Shown here in pieces: positions 34,601 to 44,230 of a stretch of 64,000 nucleotides of DNA. Below the pieces are notes generated by a model that saw only the letters and a list, made by a program, of their open reading frames with translations, had not been told where the DNA came from and did no database searches. Each line of letters begins with the position of its first letter. The first letter of the stretch is position 1. The position numbers were made by a program, and so were the translations under genes. This DNA is from Salvia splendens (lineage: Eukaryota; Streptophyta; Magnoliopsida; Lamiales; Lamiaceae). The stretch spans positions 25,040,209-25,104,208 of the forward strand of contig NC_056033.1 of the NCBI RefSeq assembly GCF_004379255.2, given 5' to 3'.

Positions 34601-34950
34601 GGATTGGCCACCCACGAAGGGTACTTCACTTCGAATAACACATCCGCCTTCAATAATTGACGGACTTCGTCATGGATGACTTGACTTCGTTCTGCCGCAA
34701 AGAGTCTTTGCTTCTGTTTTATCGGCCGGACCGAAGGATCAATATTTAAACGATGAGTGATTACCTCGGGGGGCACTCCGGTCATGTCCAACGGAGACCA
34801 TGCAAAGACGTCTTTGTACTCCTTGAGGAGCTGGATGGTTTTTTCCCGAAGTAGAGGCGTTCCCGCGAAGCCGATCTTAACCGTTCTGGATGGATCGTCT
34901 TCGTACAGCTGAACTGTCATCGAGTTCGGCTCATGTATGACTTCGGTCAT
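31687..34950 (-). CDS. RT1 Pol: reverse transcriptase, two RNase H domains, integrase (intact)
   Basis: This is an uninterrupted 1087-residue frame from the first Met. RT spans about residues 60-280, with LDLYKGYHQV, the MPFGLKNAGATYQ motif, and YVDD at 229-232. A first RNase H has likely acidic residues D381, E417 and D443. A second, archaeal-type RNase H (FVDGAS, NNEAEYEAL, HCDSQ, RADALSKLAS) has D531, E567, D593 and D643 and marks the Tat lineage. Integrase has an HHCC finger (H741, H747, C779, C782) and DDE residues D811, D871 and E907, then a GPYRVSEVLGKGSYKL C-terminal module. It lies in the same frame as gag-protease after a single UAG. It copies RNA to cDNA and inserts it into the nuclear genome. 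All catalytic residues I checked are present. Confidence 0.93.
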   Translation of the reverse strand: MTEVIHEPNSMTVQLYEDDPSRTVKIGFAGTPLLREKTIQLLKEYKDVFAWSPLDMTGVPPEVITHRLNIDPSVRPIKQKQRLFAAERSQVIHDEVRQLLKADVLFEVKYPSWVANPVMIKKKEGGWRMCIDFTDLNKHCPKDCYPLPNIDKKVEALIGFEIFCFLDLYKGYHQVLMDEIDASKTAFITDFGIFAYKKMPFGLKNAGATYQRMVDKLFRHLIGKEVEVYVDDIVVKSKSTSEYEHNLKSTLNVLKKANLKLNPQKCTFLVDSGKFLGCWVSKDGLKANPSKVQVVQNMAMPKSIHDVQRLTGCLAALSRFLSQAAEKQLPFFKVLKKAPKFEWGAEQKKAFDELKSYLAELPILSAPAEAEVLFLYLAASDQTISAVLVREEGLKQFPIYFTSRALRGPETRYQPLEKIALALVNAARRLRPYFYAHKVCVLTDLPLRQVLTKPEASGRIAKWAIELGEHTIEYLPRKAIKGQALADFLAEAKFDQAIPVIAEQKNSANAELAQPLESEVEPPDCWSGFVDGASNKMGSGAGILLVAPDGHEVTYSLRFLFPTTNNEAEYEALLAGLQLAQSLLVKSLKVHCDSQVIVNHMLGTSEARDERMKKYLDKAQSISRSFSYFRIIRIPRAENSRADALSKLASDPSSKAEELMHRSIDEAEVHSVSSSPNWMTPILQYLDQGQLPKDKREARKITCRALRYELHEGILFRKSYLQPLLRCVGPEETDYIFREVHEGSCGSHIGARALAKKVLRWGYYWPTMVQEAVQLVKKCTKCQIHANVPRMPQTDLYTMQSPWPFMQWGIDIVGPLPQAPRQMKFLIVAVDYFTKWVEAEPLATITSSKALDFVWKNIVCRFGIPHILISDNGTQFTDKTFKNWCQELNIQQRFTSVSHPQANGQTEVTNRILVKGLKARLEQAKGQWVENLPQVLWSYRTTPKTSNGETPYSLVYGTEAVIPVEIGVPSPRTLNFSSEMNDDGLRAELDLAEERRELACIKAAKYKEQVARYYNQRVKKLQFQVGDLVLRNNEVSRAEKLGKLEPTWEGPYRVSEVLGKGSYKLTHMSGEQVPRTWHISNLKKFHL

Positions 34951-34971
34951 CGCCTCTGACTCCGGCTGCTG

Positions 34972-34980
34972 TGATTGCTA
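34972..34980 (-). promoter_or_regulatory. RT1 Gag/Pol junction: UAG CAA UCA, candidate readthrough stop
   Basis: Gag-protease ends in TAG and is followed in the same frame by CAA TCA, which fits the CAR-YYA context known to promote stop-codon readthrough in plants. Pol continues in that frame with its first Met nine codons later. RT2 has the identical nine bases at 57221-57229. Readthrough is inferred from context and conservation, not shown. Confidence 0.6.
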
Positions 34981-37092
34981 TGCTTGGTGGTGCCGATCTG
35001 ACTGCTCGGCACTTCTAAGCGCAATTTGCAGACATTCCTTTGCTCTCTTTTGGTCACCTCGGATGACCGCTATCCCTCCTTTAGTAGGGATCTTGATGGT
35101 GAGGTGATAAGTGGAGCAAATGGCCCGAACTGTGTTGAGCCAGTCTCTTCCCAGGATGACGTTGTACGGGGACCGAGCTTTCACCACGAAAAACTCAATC
35201 ATCGTACTGGAGCTAGTAGGCGCTTTCCCCACCGTGATCGGAAGGCTGATAATACCTTCAGGGCGGGTGTCCTCCTGGGCGAAGCTCTTCAGGGGAAGCG
35301 GAGCCGGACTGAGCCGAGCTGGGTCCACTTCTAGTTTGTCGAAGCACTCTTTAAAAAGAATGCTGACTGACGCTCCTGTATCCACAAACACCCTGTGGAT
35401 CAGTTTGTTTGCCACTCCGGCTTGGATGACAATGGCGTCTTGGTGAGGAGAGATGGCCGGGACGGGATCAGCATCCGAGAACGTAATCACTTCGTCCTGC
35501 TTCAGCCTTTTATGCGTTGGCTCCTCTCGATTGGAGCCTCTGCGCTCTGACTTCAGGGACGACTTGGTCTTCCCGGCAGGGAGAGCGTCAATAGTCAGGA
35601 TTACTCCATCATATTGCGGCTCGTCATCGTCTTCGGGATCCGGCTGCTTTTTCGGATCCTGAGGGGCGCAGTTCGCACCTCTCTGCTTCTTATTCTTCTT
35701 TGACTGCTTGCTTTGGTATTTTTTCAATGTCCCTGCCCTCACAAGAACATCGATACCTGCAGCCAAGTTTCTGCACTCCTCGGTATCGTGACCGTGGTCT
35801 TGATGGTAGGAGCAGTAGTTATCCTGGGGTCGGCGCGCGGCTGATTTCGTCATCCGCTTTGGCTTTTCGAACAGGTCAGAGTGCAGTTCGAAAATTTCCG
35901 CTCTTGGCTTGTTCAGCGGTACGAACTGAGCGGGCGGCTTCTCGGGATTGAGACGGGGTCCCAATCTGTCTTGCACCGGAGTCCTTTGAATCCTTTCAAA
36001 AGGAGTTCGGCGAGGATGTCCCTGATCGCCAAAAGGAGTTCGGCGAGGATGTCCCTGATCGCTATGATCGGGCTTCCTCCTGTCTCCTCGGGACGATGAG
36101 CTGTCTAACGACCGTTTGCGACGGTCTGCCTCATCGGCCCGGGAGTACTGGTCCGCAATGTCCCACATTTCCTGAGCTGTCTGCGGACCGCACTCGACGA
36201 GCTTCCTGTAGAGCGCTCCGGGCAGGATTCCATTTTGGAATGCCGAGATGACAAGCAGATCGTTGAGATCGTCTACTTGCAAGCATTCCTTGTGGAATCT
36301 TGTCATAAAGTCGCTGATTTTTTCGTCGCGACCTTGACGAATGGAAAGCAGCTGAGCCGAAGTGATTCGGGCTTCCGCTTTCTGAAAGAACCTCCTGTGG
36401 AAGGCATCCATTAGATCTCGGTAAGATCTGATGCTGCCCTGGGGGAGGCTATCGAACCACCTTCTCGCGTTCCCGATGAGCAGCTCGGGAAACAGCTTGC
36501 ACATGTGGACCTCGTTGAGACCCTGGTTCGCCATGTTATATTGATAGCGCCCCAAGAAATCGTGAGGGTCCACGAGCCCGTCGTAAGTCATCGACGGAGT
36601 TCGGTAGTTCTGTGGTAGGGGAGTTCGGGTGATGTCGTCCGAGAACGGAGTCTTCAGTGCTCCGTACACGGCGAATCCGATATCTCGTCGGTATGGAGGA
36701 GATTGAGTTCTCCTGTGATTCCGGTACCGAGGAGGAACAGGAATATGTCAGGGTTGAGGATTCTTCTTCCTGGAAGACACGGCACTACTGCGGTAGTGAC
36801 TTTCATGTCTGGATGAAGAAGGAGAATCCTCCGTTTTCGTCTTCGGCTCTTGGCTCTTTTGCAGGAAGGCTAAGAACTCATCCTGCTTCTCAGCCAAGAA
36901 CAGCTTGACAGCCTCATTCAAATCAGGCTGCTGGGAAGACTCAGTGGGACGATTTTTGGAGCGGCCTGTTCCTTCGCCATGAGAACTGGTGGTGGATTTA
37001 TCCCTAGGTTGTTTTCCAGACCTATGGGATGGATTGGCTTCCTCCGGGTTCTCACGGGCAGGAATGCGGGTATTCTGCGATCTGGTATGCAT
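34978..37092 (-). pseudogene. RT1 gag-protease, broken by one nonsense codon
   Basis: The frame starts at MHTRS (37092) and ends at the TAG at 34978-34980. A premature TGA at 36748-36750 stands where RT2 has CGA (Arg), a C-to-T change at a CpG. Downstream the frame is open: a Retrotrans_gag capsid region (from MTYDGLVDPHDFLGRYQ to QEMWDIADQYSR), a charged linker, a zinc-knuckle variant of CHHC type (CSYHQDHGHDTEEC), and an aspartic protease with VFVDTGASVSIL. An 11-residue segment, DQGHPRRTPFG-like, is duplicated in the linker relative to RT2. Protease is thus encoded with Gag, before the UAG. Without suppression of the TGA no full-length Gag is made. Confidence 0.88.
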
Positions 37093-37150
37093 TTTTTTGG
37101 GTGGAAAAAATGGATCAAAAATTCGCTTTATCACAAATTTTGTTCTTCGC

Positions 37151-37168
37151 TTCCCACAGACGGCGCCA
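37151..37168 (-). promoter_or_regulatory. RT1 primer-binding site
   Basis: On the minus strand, one base inside the LTR, the sequence reads TGGCGCCGTCTGTGGG. The first nine bases are complementary to the 3' end (ACGGCGCCA) of plant tRNA-Asp; the match then weakens, so the priming tRNA is uncertain. RT2 has the same site at 59370-59387. Confidence 0.6.
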
Positions 37169-37169
37169 G

Positions 37170-37910
37170 TGATGGATCCGCGAATTTTTGATGTTAGCAA
37201 ATGCTGGTAGAGAATGAAAATGCAGACACAAGGAATTTACGTGGTTCGATTTACTGAAGTAAATCTACGTCCACGGGAAGAAGGGAGGGCAAGATTGTAT
37301 TGCTTGATCTGTTTTCTACAGCTTACAAATACAAACTTGCTATTTGCTATATGGTATTTTATCTCTAGAGAGCTTAACCTTCTCATATCAGATCTAAGTT
37401 CTATTTATATCTTGGACTAAGATCGTGGCTTGCATCACCACCCTAAGTCGTGGATGTCGTGTAGGTCATGGCCTAAGATCGTGGATGTAGCGTAGGTCAT
37501 GGCCTACGATCGTGGCCTGAGTTGACACCACGTGGTAGTGGGTGTGTTGGACATCCTGTATGGGTCCACTAACTCCTTGTTCGGTCGAATACTGAGACCG
37601 AACTGCTTTGGTTGCCGATCTGAGAGTAGAGCTTGATGCCGACCTGAGAGCAGAGCTTGATTGGTTGGCTTTTACCGAGCTGTAGGCTGAGGCCGAACTC
37701 TTTGGTAATGCCGAACTCATACTCCTGCTTTGGTTGCCGATCTGAGAGTAGAGCTTGATGCCGACCTGAGAGCAGAGCTTGATAGGTTGGCTTTTACCGA
37801 GCTGTAGGCTGAGGCCGAACTCTTTGGTAATGCCGAACTCATACTCTTCCTTGGGCTTTGGGCTGATGGGTCGTCATTGCTGTTGGGCTTGTTTAGTACG
37901 CACCCCATCA
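37170..37910 (-). repeat. RT1 5' LTR (element orientation), with internal 122-bp duplication
   Basis: It is 741 bp against 619 bp for its partner. The excess is a tandem copy of a segment holding 'tgctttggttgccgatctg' and 'gaggccgaactctttgg', at about 37605-37850. A TATA candidate ATATAAATAG lies on the minus strand at 37401-37410. Outside the duplication I see one substitution relative to the other LTR (T in CCATGTGG versus C in CCACGTGG). Confidence 0.92.
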
Positions 37911-38748
37911 GTGTTCAGTTTTTCATTTGGGTGAAGTATATTGTGCTCAAGGTGAACTACTACATCATTACATTGAAGTATTTTACCTTTATAATGATTA
38001 CATGATTATAGTGAAGTATATTGTGCTTTCATGATTATAGTGATGTATATATTGTTTTATAGTGAAGTATGTGAGCTGATCTAGTAGTAGCATATAATGA
38101 AGTATATTAAGCATATAGTGAAGTATATTTTGCATGTCTTATAGTCTACTGTTTTTTTATTTCAGTAAAGTATATTAAGCATTTGATGTTTATAGTGAAG
38201 TAAATGTTATTTACAGTGAAGTAAATACAATGTTTGATATTTCAGTGAAGTATATTATTTATAGTGTACTTTTTTTATTTCAGTGAAGTATATTGAGCAT
38301 ATATAGTGTAGGAGTATATTCTGCATGACTTATAGTGTAATGTTTTGTCATTTTAGTGAAGTAAATTGAGCATTCACTGATGTGTATGATGCTTAAGCTA
38401 TATCAAGCTTATATGTTTTTAATTCCAATGTTTTTCTCAGTCATTTGTTTCTCTTATTTTACCTTTTTAATTAGCAAATCTGTGTATCAAAATAATGGTT
38501 AGGAGACACGAAATCTCAATTGTGATTAGTGACGGCTTAAAAGGTAACCAGAGAGTACTGGTACTTGACCACCAAAATTATTGTTCAAATTGTAGTTATA
38601 ACAATAAATGATGCTGACCAGCTTCAGTATTTTTTTTCTGTACACTAATTAAATTACTTTAAAAATTTAAAAGATTTAATTTTGATGAATTCTGGAATTG
38701 AGTTTTAATGTCTTTGGACTTTTTTCAGTTCTGATTAGTGTCAACAGA
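37911..38748. other. Background DNA beyond RT1, 'tagtgaagtata' repeat then AT-rich
   Basis: To about 38380 the loose TATAGTGAAGTATAT repeat continues from the other side of RT1. From there to 38748 the sequence is AT-rich with no gene that I can recognise. Confidence 0.55.
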
Positions 38749-41572
38749 TGTAACGCTCGTACTTTTTAAGTACTAATTAAAATATGTCGTGAATTAGTTA
38801 AAGTGAAATTCTGTCATCATGCTATGTTTCTCGTTTTTTTTAGTAATTGAGTATAGTATTTATGTGCTTGGTGTGAAGTGAGACGTCTCTTTTATTTAAA
38901 TAATGGAGGTTGCTAGGAGACGTGTTCGAAAGTCTCGTTGAAGTAATGACGTTGATGTTGTTATACTTGGCTTGATTGAGCGAGATGGTCGAGATGGATT
39001 TTATAGTACTTAGAATAACACCAAGTTACTACGAGACAAATAATAATTTACCTAAACGAAAGAAAACGAACAAAAATAAATATAGGAACTTGGGCCGACC
39101 CAAATAAATATAAATCAAAGTCCAAATGTCCTTATTAAATTTTAAGGGTGTTGGGCCATCCAAATTTTCTTATTCTTTAACCAACTTGAGCCCAACTCTA
39201 CAAATAATATGTTGAGCCCAATTTCTTCATAGAAATTCTTTGTGCAAGCCCAAGCTCTTCCTCTCAGAAATGGAACGCCTACTCCTGTGATCTTCCATCT
39301 TCCAATGTGATCTTCCATCTTCCATTCTACAACCAAATGTCACACAAGTTAAATACATCAGTTTCTTCACTTCTCTCCTTCCCCAACACAATCTACAATC
39401 TATAGCAACAAAGAGAGAGTCGAGAGAGTGAGGGAGTAGAAGAAACTGCTGCCATTTTGTTTCAGTCTCATACGAGCCAAGGTAAATTCTTTTCACCAAC
39501 TCATAACTCAAGCTAATCAATTCCATTCCAGTTTCAAAACATCTGCACAATCCGTGACAGAAACGGACCTGCCAATTCAAGGAGTCATTCTTTTCCCTGC
39601 CAATTTTGCAGTCAGATTCATAGCAACGAATGTATAACCCATTTCCTTTTGATCGTTGTTATACATTGCATATCATCACCATCACTCCCACACATAACAC
39701 AATCAAAACCAATCGAACATCACGAATTGAAACTCCCTTGCTGCGAATCGAAAATTGAAACGAAAGAGCATAATCGTAAAAAAAACTTATATTTCGGGTT
39801 AATCGGGACTGGGTAGGGGTTGTTCCGAATCAGTGAAATAATCGATCCGAGAAGCAAATCAAAAGACGAACTTCATCCTGTTTCGGAGCTGTTCGAGGAC
39901 CGTTCGAACATTGACAGCAACCGGACAGCGACAATACGGAGCAGCGACAGCAGGCGCCTGTCTCAACGCTGCTGCTCGGCTGCGGTGACTCCACGACGGC
40001 TGCACCGATAGCGTCGTGACAGCAGCGGCAATGTCGAGCGACGTCAACGGCGAATGGCAGTCAACGCGACGGCGCGGGCGGCGAATTGAAGTCGGAGATG
40101 GAGAGGCGGCGGACGCGGGGGTCGACGGGCTGAGAATTTCTTCGTTTTGGCCGAAGAGAGAGAGAGAGAGAGTGAGAAAGAGGGAGAAAGACGTGGGAGA
40201 GGATGGAGAGTGAAATTGGGCCTTGGTTGTTTTAAAAAAAGAAGTTGGGCCTCAATAATTAAAATTTGATGTTTTGGGCTCTCTTTTTTTGTTTGGGGCT
40301 TCTTAATTAAATTGGAGATATAAGGTGGGAAATAATTATGTTTTAGGCCAATAATTAATCGTGATAAATTATTTAATTAATCCTGGAATATTTCGAAGGA
40401 TGAATAATTTTATTCTAAGTACGAAATAAATATAATTGCGAAGAGAAATAGTTGCGATAATTTAATTATGCACTTGTATAACTTTGGGATTTTTTTTTGA
40501 CATCGTGGTGCAAAGTACGAGGAGCCAACGGAGGAATTACGGGCACAAGCGGCCGCCGAATAATCGAAAATGCATGAAAACCGAGAAACGAGATAAAAGA
40601 CTTTAATTAGAGTGCATGCATTCTAAATGTTTTCTTTTTTGAGATTGATGTGTACTTTAATTTTTTCAAAATGGTGGTTCGCACGCTCGTTAAAGTCGGA
40701 TCGAGAAGTTTGTTTAAGGAAATTACTAAGCTTTTGAGGTGGACTCTATTACTTAAACTCCTTTACTTGCAACGATATGTATATGGAAATAAGGGTGGTT
40801 TAAATGTTATGTCATGCCGTATTTTGTTTTTCTGTTTTGAATTGCCTATCTGATTGTCTTCTAGGATAATGTCCTACTAGACTTTGATGGTTAACGAATT
40901 CGGGTCTAACTAGGGTCTGAGTCCTACTTAGGCTAGTGCACTGATGGGGATCATGAGCCGTCCTTTGGGTCGGCCGGTCCAGTGATCGAGTTTGTGGCCA
41001 TATTCTCATTTCACATGATGGTTCAGATATGGTACATGATGGAGGATGATGATGATATTTGTCTGCGCAGACACCTTTTTATTTATGGAAATGATTTTAG
41101 TGTTTCTCGGCATTTTTAAAGAAAAACCCGAGTTTCACTCAACGATGGCTTGACATAACTTTATAAAGAGAAAAATATATTTTGGCATGAGTTCACTGAG
41201 TGCATCAAGTACTCAGCCCTGCATATGTTTTCCCTATGTGCAGGTTGAGCATTGACGAGGACGGAGGATGTTGAGCATTTGGACAAAGGCCGTATTCAAT
41301 AAACGTTCCGGTTGCTATTGTGTCTTCATACATAGTAGTAGCAAACTCTCAAATGCCAAGTTTTAAAACTCTTATGTTTCCTTAGTCTGTTGGACTATTT
41401 CCATACACACTTTGTTGCTTCGTTATTTCAGACTATGATTTGGAAATAAAGTTTCATCTTTTGATCTACATGTCGTACCCCTTGATTGTTTCCCCTTTCT
41501 TCCCCGCTTCTTATTCCCCCCATTTATCACGACCCACCGTGCTTTCTATCCTTAAGAAGTGCGGTCGTGACA
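38749..41572. mobile_element. Solo LTR, about 2.8 kb, with exact target duplication
   Basis: It begins TGTAACGCTCGTAC and ends GCGGTCGTGACA, and is flanked by perfect ACAGA repeats at 38744-38748 and 41573-41577. No internal retrotransposon genes are seen. The length suggests a large-LTR Ty3/gypsy family. Within it are a 'gatcttccatcttcca' duplication near 39289, a (GA)n run near 40157, and GC-rich text at 39.9-40.2 kb whose frames have no known domain. Confidence 0.8.
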
Positions 41573-41577
41573 ACAGA

Positions 41578-42078
41578 TTATCACTTCATTTTTTAGGAAG
41601 CTTTTTCTTTTTTTTCTTCTTTTTTGCGTGTCATGATTATCTTTTTCTTTTTGTTTGCAAATTCCTCAAGTTGGCGATGATGTAATTGTGAGAACAATGC
41701 ACCCTGATTCGAATAGAATTTACCTTGAATTACTGGTGATATATTGTCATGCAGTGTTAACCCTACTCTAAGCAGGTAAGTATATTGCCATATGTGCAAT
41801 ATGTGAATTAGAAGGTGTTTTAGGACTGTGGAATTTGTCAATGATGCAATATGTACAATGTGTTGAGGCCTTATATGAAAGTGTGGTTGTGTTGTTGATT
41901 CTTTCAATTATGCATTATGTGCAATGTGTTGATGCGTTATATGAAAGTGTGGTTATGCTGTTGAATCTTTCAATGATGCATTATGTGCAATGTGCTGGTC
42001 TATTGAAATGGTTAATAATGCAATATGTGCAGTGTGTTGAGCTGTTGAGCTTGATTGTCGATGTAGATACGAATAAGT
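41578..42078. other. Background DNA with 66-bp tandem repeat
   Basis: A T-rich stretch is followed from about 41834 by three degenerate copies of a unit of about 66 bp containing 'atgcaatatgtgcaatgtgttga' type text, to about 42040. The open frame through the repeat has no recognisable domain. Confidence 0.6.
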
Positions 42079-43374
42079 TGTTGGAATCGTGCTTAGTCAA
42101 ATGTTTTTTGACTAATAATAAATGTTATAAGACATTTAATTTTGTGAAATTAAATGCAATAGCTTCGATCTACGTTTCGAGTAGATGACCGTAGTATATT
42201 CATTTTCTCAAATCCGATTCCCGGTGAGTGAGAAATAATATATTAAAGTTGGTCACAATAAAGCTAGAAATGAGCTATGTGAAAAGACTAAGGGATTATT
42301 TAACTAGGTGTTAATTATCCCACATCGGGGATGATAAACTTCTTTGATGAAGTATTTAATCAGATGAATTATCATGTGTAATAATTATCGTGGAGTAAGA
42401 CGGGTGACAGAGCCCACATGCGCGCACACGCGAGCCGCCGCCGCCCACTCGCGAGCCGCGAGCCGCGCACCGTGACCCGTGCACCGGGCATCGGGTGTCA
42501 GGTGCCTTGTGCCTTGTGCCTTGTGTGGTCTTTGGGCTGTTCTTTGGAGCTGGTCGTTGAGCGTGGTTCGAGCCCCGCTTGTTCTTTTTAGACCACCCCA
42601 AACTCCACAATATCCCCGACGGGTCCTAGTCCACATCAAGGTCCCGCTGGACCTCGACGCATGACGGGAGACAAAAGGTTCCCGCTGGACCCCGACGCAC
42701 AAAGGGAGACAAAAGGTCCCCGCTGGACCCCGACACACAACGGGAGTCAAAAGGTCCCCGCTGGACCCCGACGCATAACGGGAGACAAAAGGTCCCCGAT
42801 GGACCCCGACGGTCCATGGTGTATCCCGTCGTGTAGCATGTCCAGGTGCGTCGTGTCTCTTCAGCTCCCACTGGCTAGTGCACCAGTCAGTAACCCCCGG
42901 CGGTTACAGTCAAACCATCATGGCACACATGATGGTTGTTCACTCTATCAATGCTCCTGCGGGTGGACTTTGCCTATAAATAGGCAGTCACTTCATGCAT
43001 TGCACACAAAATAATTAGACACACAACACATTTGCATAGCTCTCTCCCTCTCTCTGCATAGTCTTCCCGTCGAAGCTCTGCCCTCGCCATCATCTAGTTC
43101 GCCGGAGCTTGTTCTTTCTGCGGTGCTGCAACGAACAAGACGAAGCCGTTTTATCTTTGGGGACGACACGCCAAACCGAGAGCACTACCGGGGCGTATCT
43201 TGTCTTGCGGAAAGAGGACTCCTCGACTCGGCTTACATCTTTACGGTTTATTGTTTCGAATTCTTCTTTGTAATTTCAATTCAGTTTATTCCGTTTAATT
43301 TCTCCATTCTTCATTGGGTTGTATTGCCCGGTTAGTGTATCTTTGTATCACATTTAATCAATTTTCAACCAACA
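42079..43374 (+). repeat. Copia 5' LTR
   Basis: It is about 1.3 kb. It holds four 38-bp tandem units ('gggagacaaaaggtcccc', then 'gctggaccccgac') at about 42658-42810, and a TATA box TATAAATA at 42975-42982 set in a GCCTATAAATAGGC palindrome, followed by a CT-rich leader. A promoter here is likely. Confidence 0.88.
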
Positions 43375-43445
43375 ATCGCAAGACGAGATATACTATCCAT
43401 TGAAGAAGGAGATTGGACTATAACTTGAATCTAAAACTTTTGAAA

Positions 43446-44230
43446 CTAATACCTTAGCGTGGAGATGGATCCCGTCGTTGCGTTCCCCGTCGTCGCTTTC
43501 CCCGACTCCAACACCGACGTGCCCACCGTTCCCCGCTGGGTCCCCGCCATGACCACGACTCCCGTCGAGTCCACATTATTACCATTGATTACCCAAGCGC
43601 CTTGAGCGATTACTAACCCGTTTGGGTTGACTGATGCATCCACCTTTGGTGGCACCGATGGTTCCATATTAAGTGGTTCCAAAGGATCCTTGATAGGATC
43701 GAGTGTTGGACCTTTCGAGGTTAACACGGGTGTTGGGGCCTTCAGGTCCAACACGAAGAAAGACGGTTCCACTTTTTGTGGTTCCGCGAGATCCTCCAAT
43801 GAATCGTGTGTTGAGTCCTTTGGGATCAACACGAGTGTTGGGGCCTTCGGGGCCAACACGCAAACTGACGGTTCTACTATTAGTGGTTCATTTAGATCCT
43901 CTAACGGATCAAGTGTTGAGTCCTTCGGGGCCAACACGAGAACTAGTGGTTCCACGTTTAGTGGCTCCATAGAATCCTCTGATGGATTGATTGTTGGGAC
44001 CGTCGGGTCCAACACGAGAGTTGATGTCGTTGGGATCAACACGACTGACTCCAATGTGGGGGAGAGACCTCATGAATGGCCAATGAAAGGGAAGTCCTAC
44101 GGGACGTCTCCCATCGTTCCCATGGATAGGGTCGTTGGGCGTGTCCCATTGGTCTCAAGGGACGTCTCTCGTTCGTCGGGAGACATGGGAGACGTTTTAC
44201 TCCCGTCCGTGCCTTAGAAAATGTTGGAAG
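43446..44230. repeat. Degenerate repeat of about 90 bp in place of copia gag
   Basis: Units containing 'ggttccac...agtggttcc', 'gatcctc' and 'gttgggccttcggg-ccaacacg' recur at about 90-bp spacing from 43.63 to 44.05 kb. Long frames cross it on both strands, giving low-complexity repeats such as LEDLNEPLIVEPSV and FGANTRTSGSTFSGS. Neither resembles a known protein, so I do not call a gene. Confidence 0.6.

Larger units (their letters stand above)
27254..37910 (-). mobile_element. Tat-lineage Ty3/gypsy LTR retrotransposon RT1 (complete, TSD GTGTT)
   Basis: It is bounded by LTRs at 27254-27872 and 37170-37910 and by perfect GTGTT target duplications at 27249-27253 and 37911-37915. In element orientation (minus strand) it has a primer-binding site, gag-protease, a UAG codon, and RT, two RNase H domains and integrase. 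Then come a 39-bp tandem array, an oppositely oriented spliced gene, and a polypurine tract. Dual RNase H plus an antisense extra gene fits the Tat (Retand/Ogre-like) lineage. The LTRs differ by one clear substitution plus a 122-bp tandem duplication in one, so the insertion is young. The gag has a nonsense codon. Confidence 0.93.

Noticed and set aside
42356..42871. Frames in the GC-rich copia LTR (also 48562-49149)
   Set aside because: They occur in both LTRs over the 38-bp repeats and show no domain; LTRs of this type do not encode proteins.
43446..44054. 202-residue minus-strand frame with LEP...VEPSV repeats
   Set aside because: It arises from a degenerate repeat of about 90 bp that is open on both strands, inside a dead copia element. 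There is no known domain and no start context.
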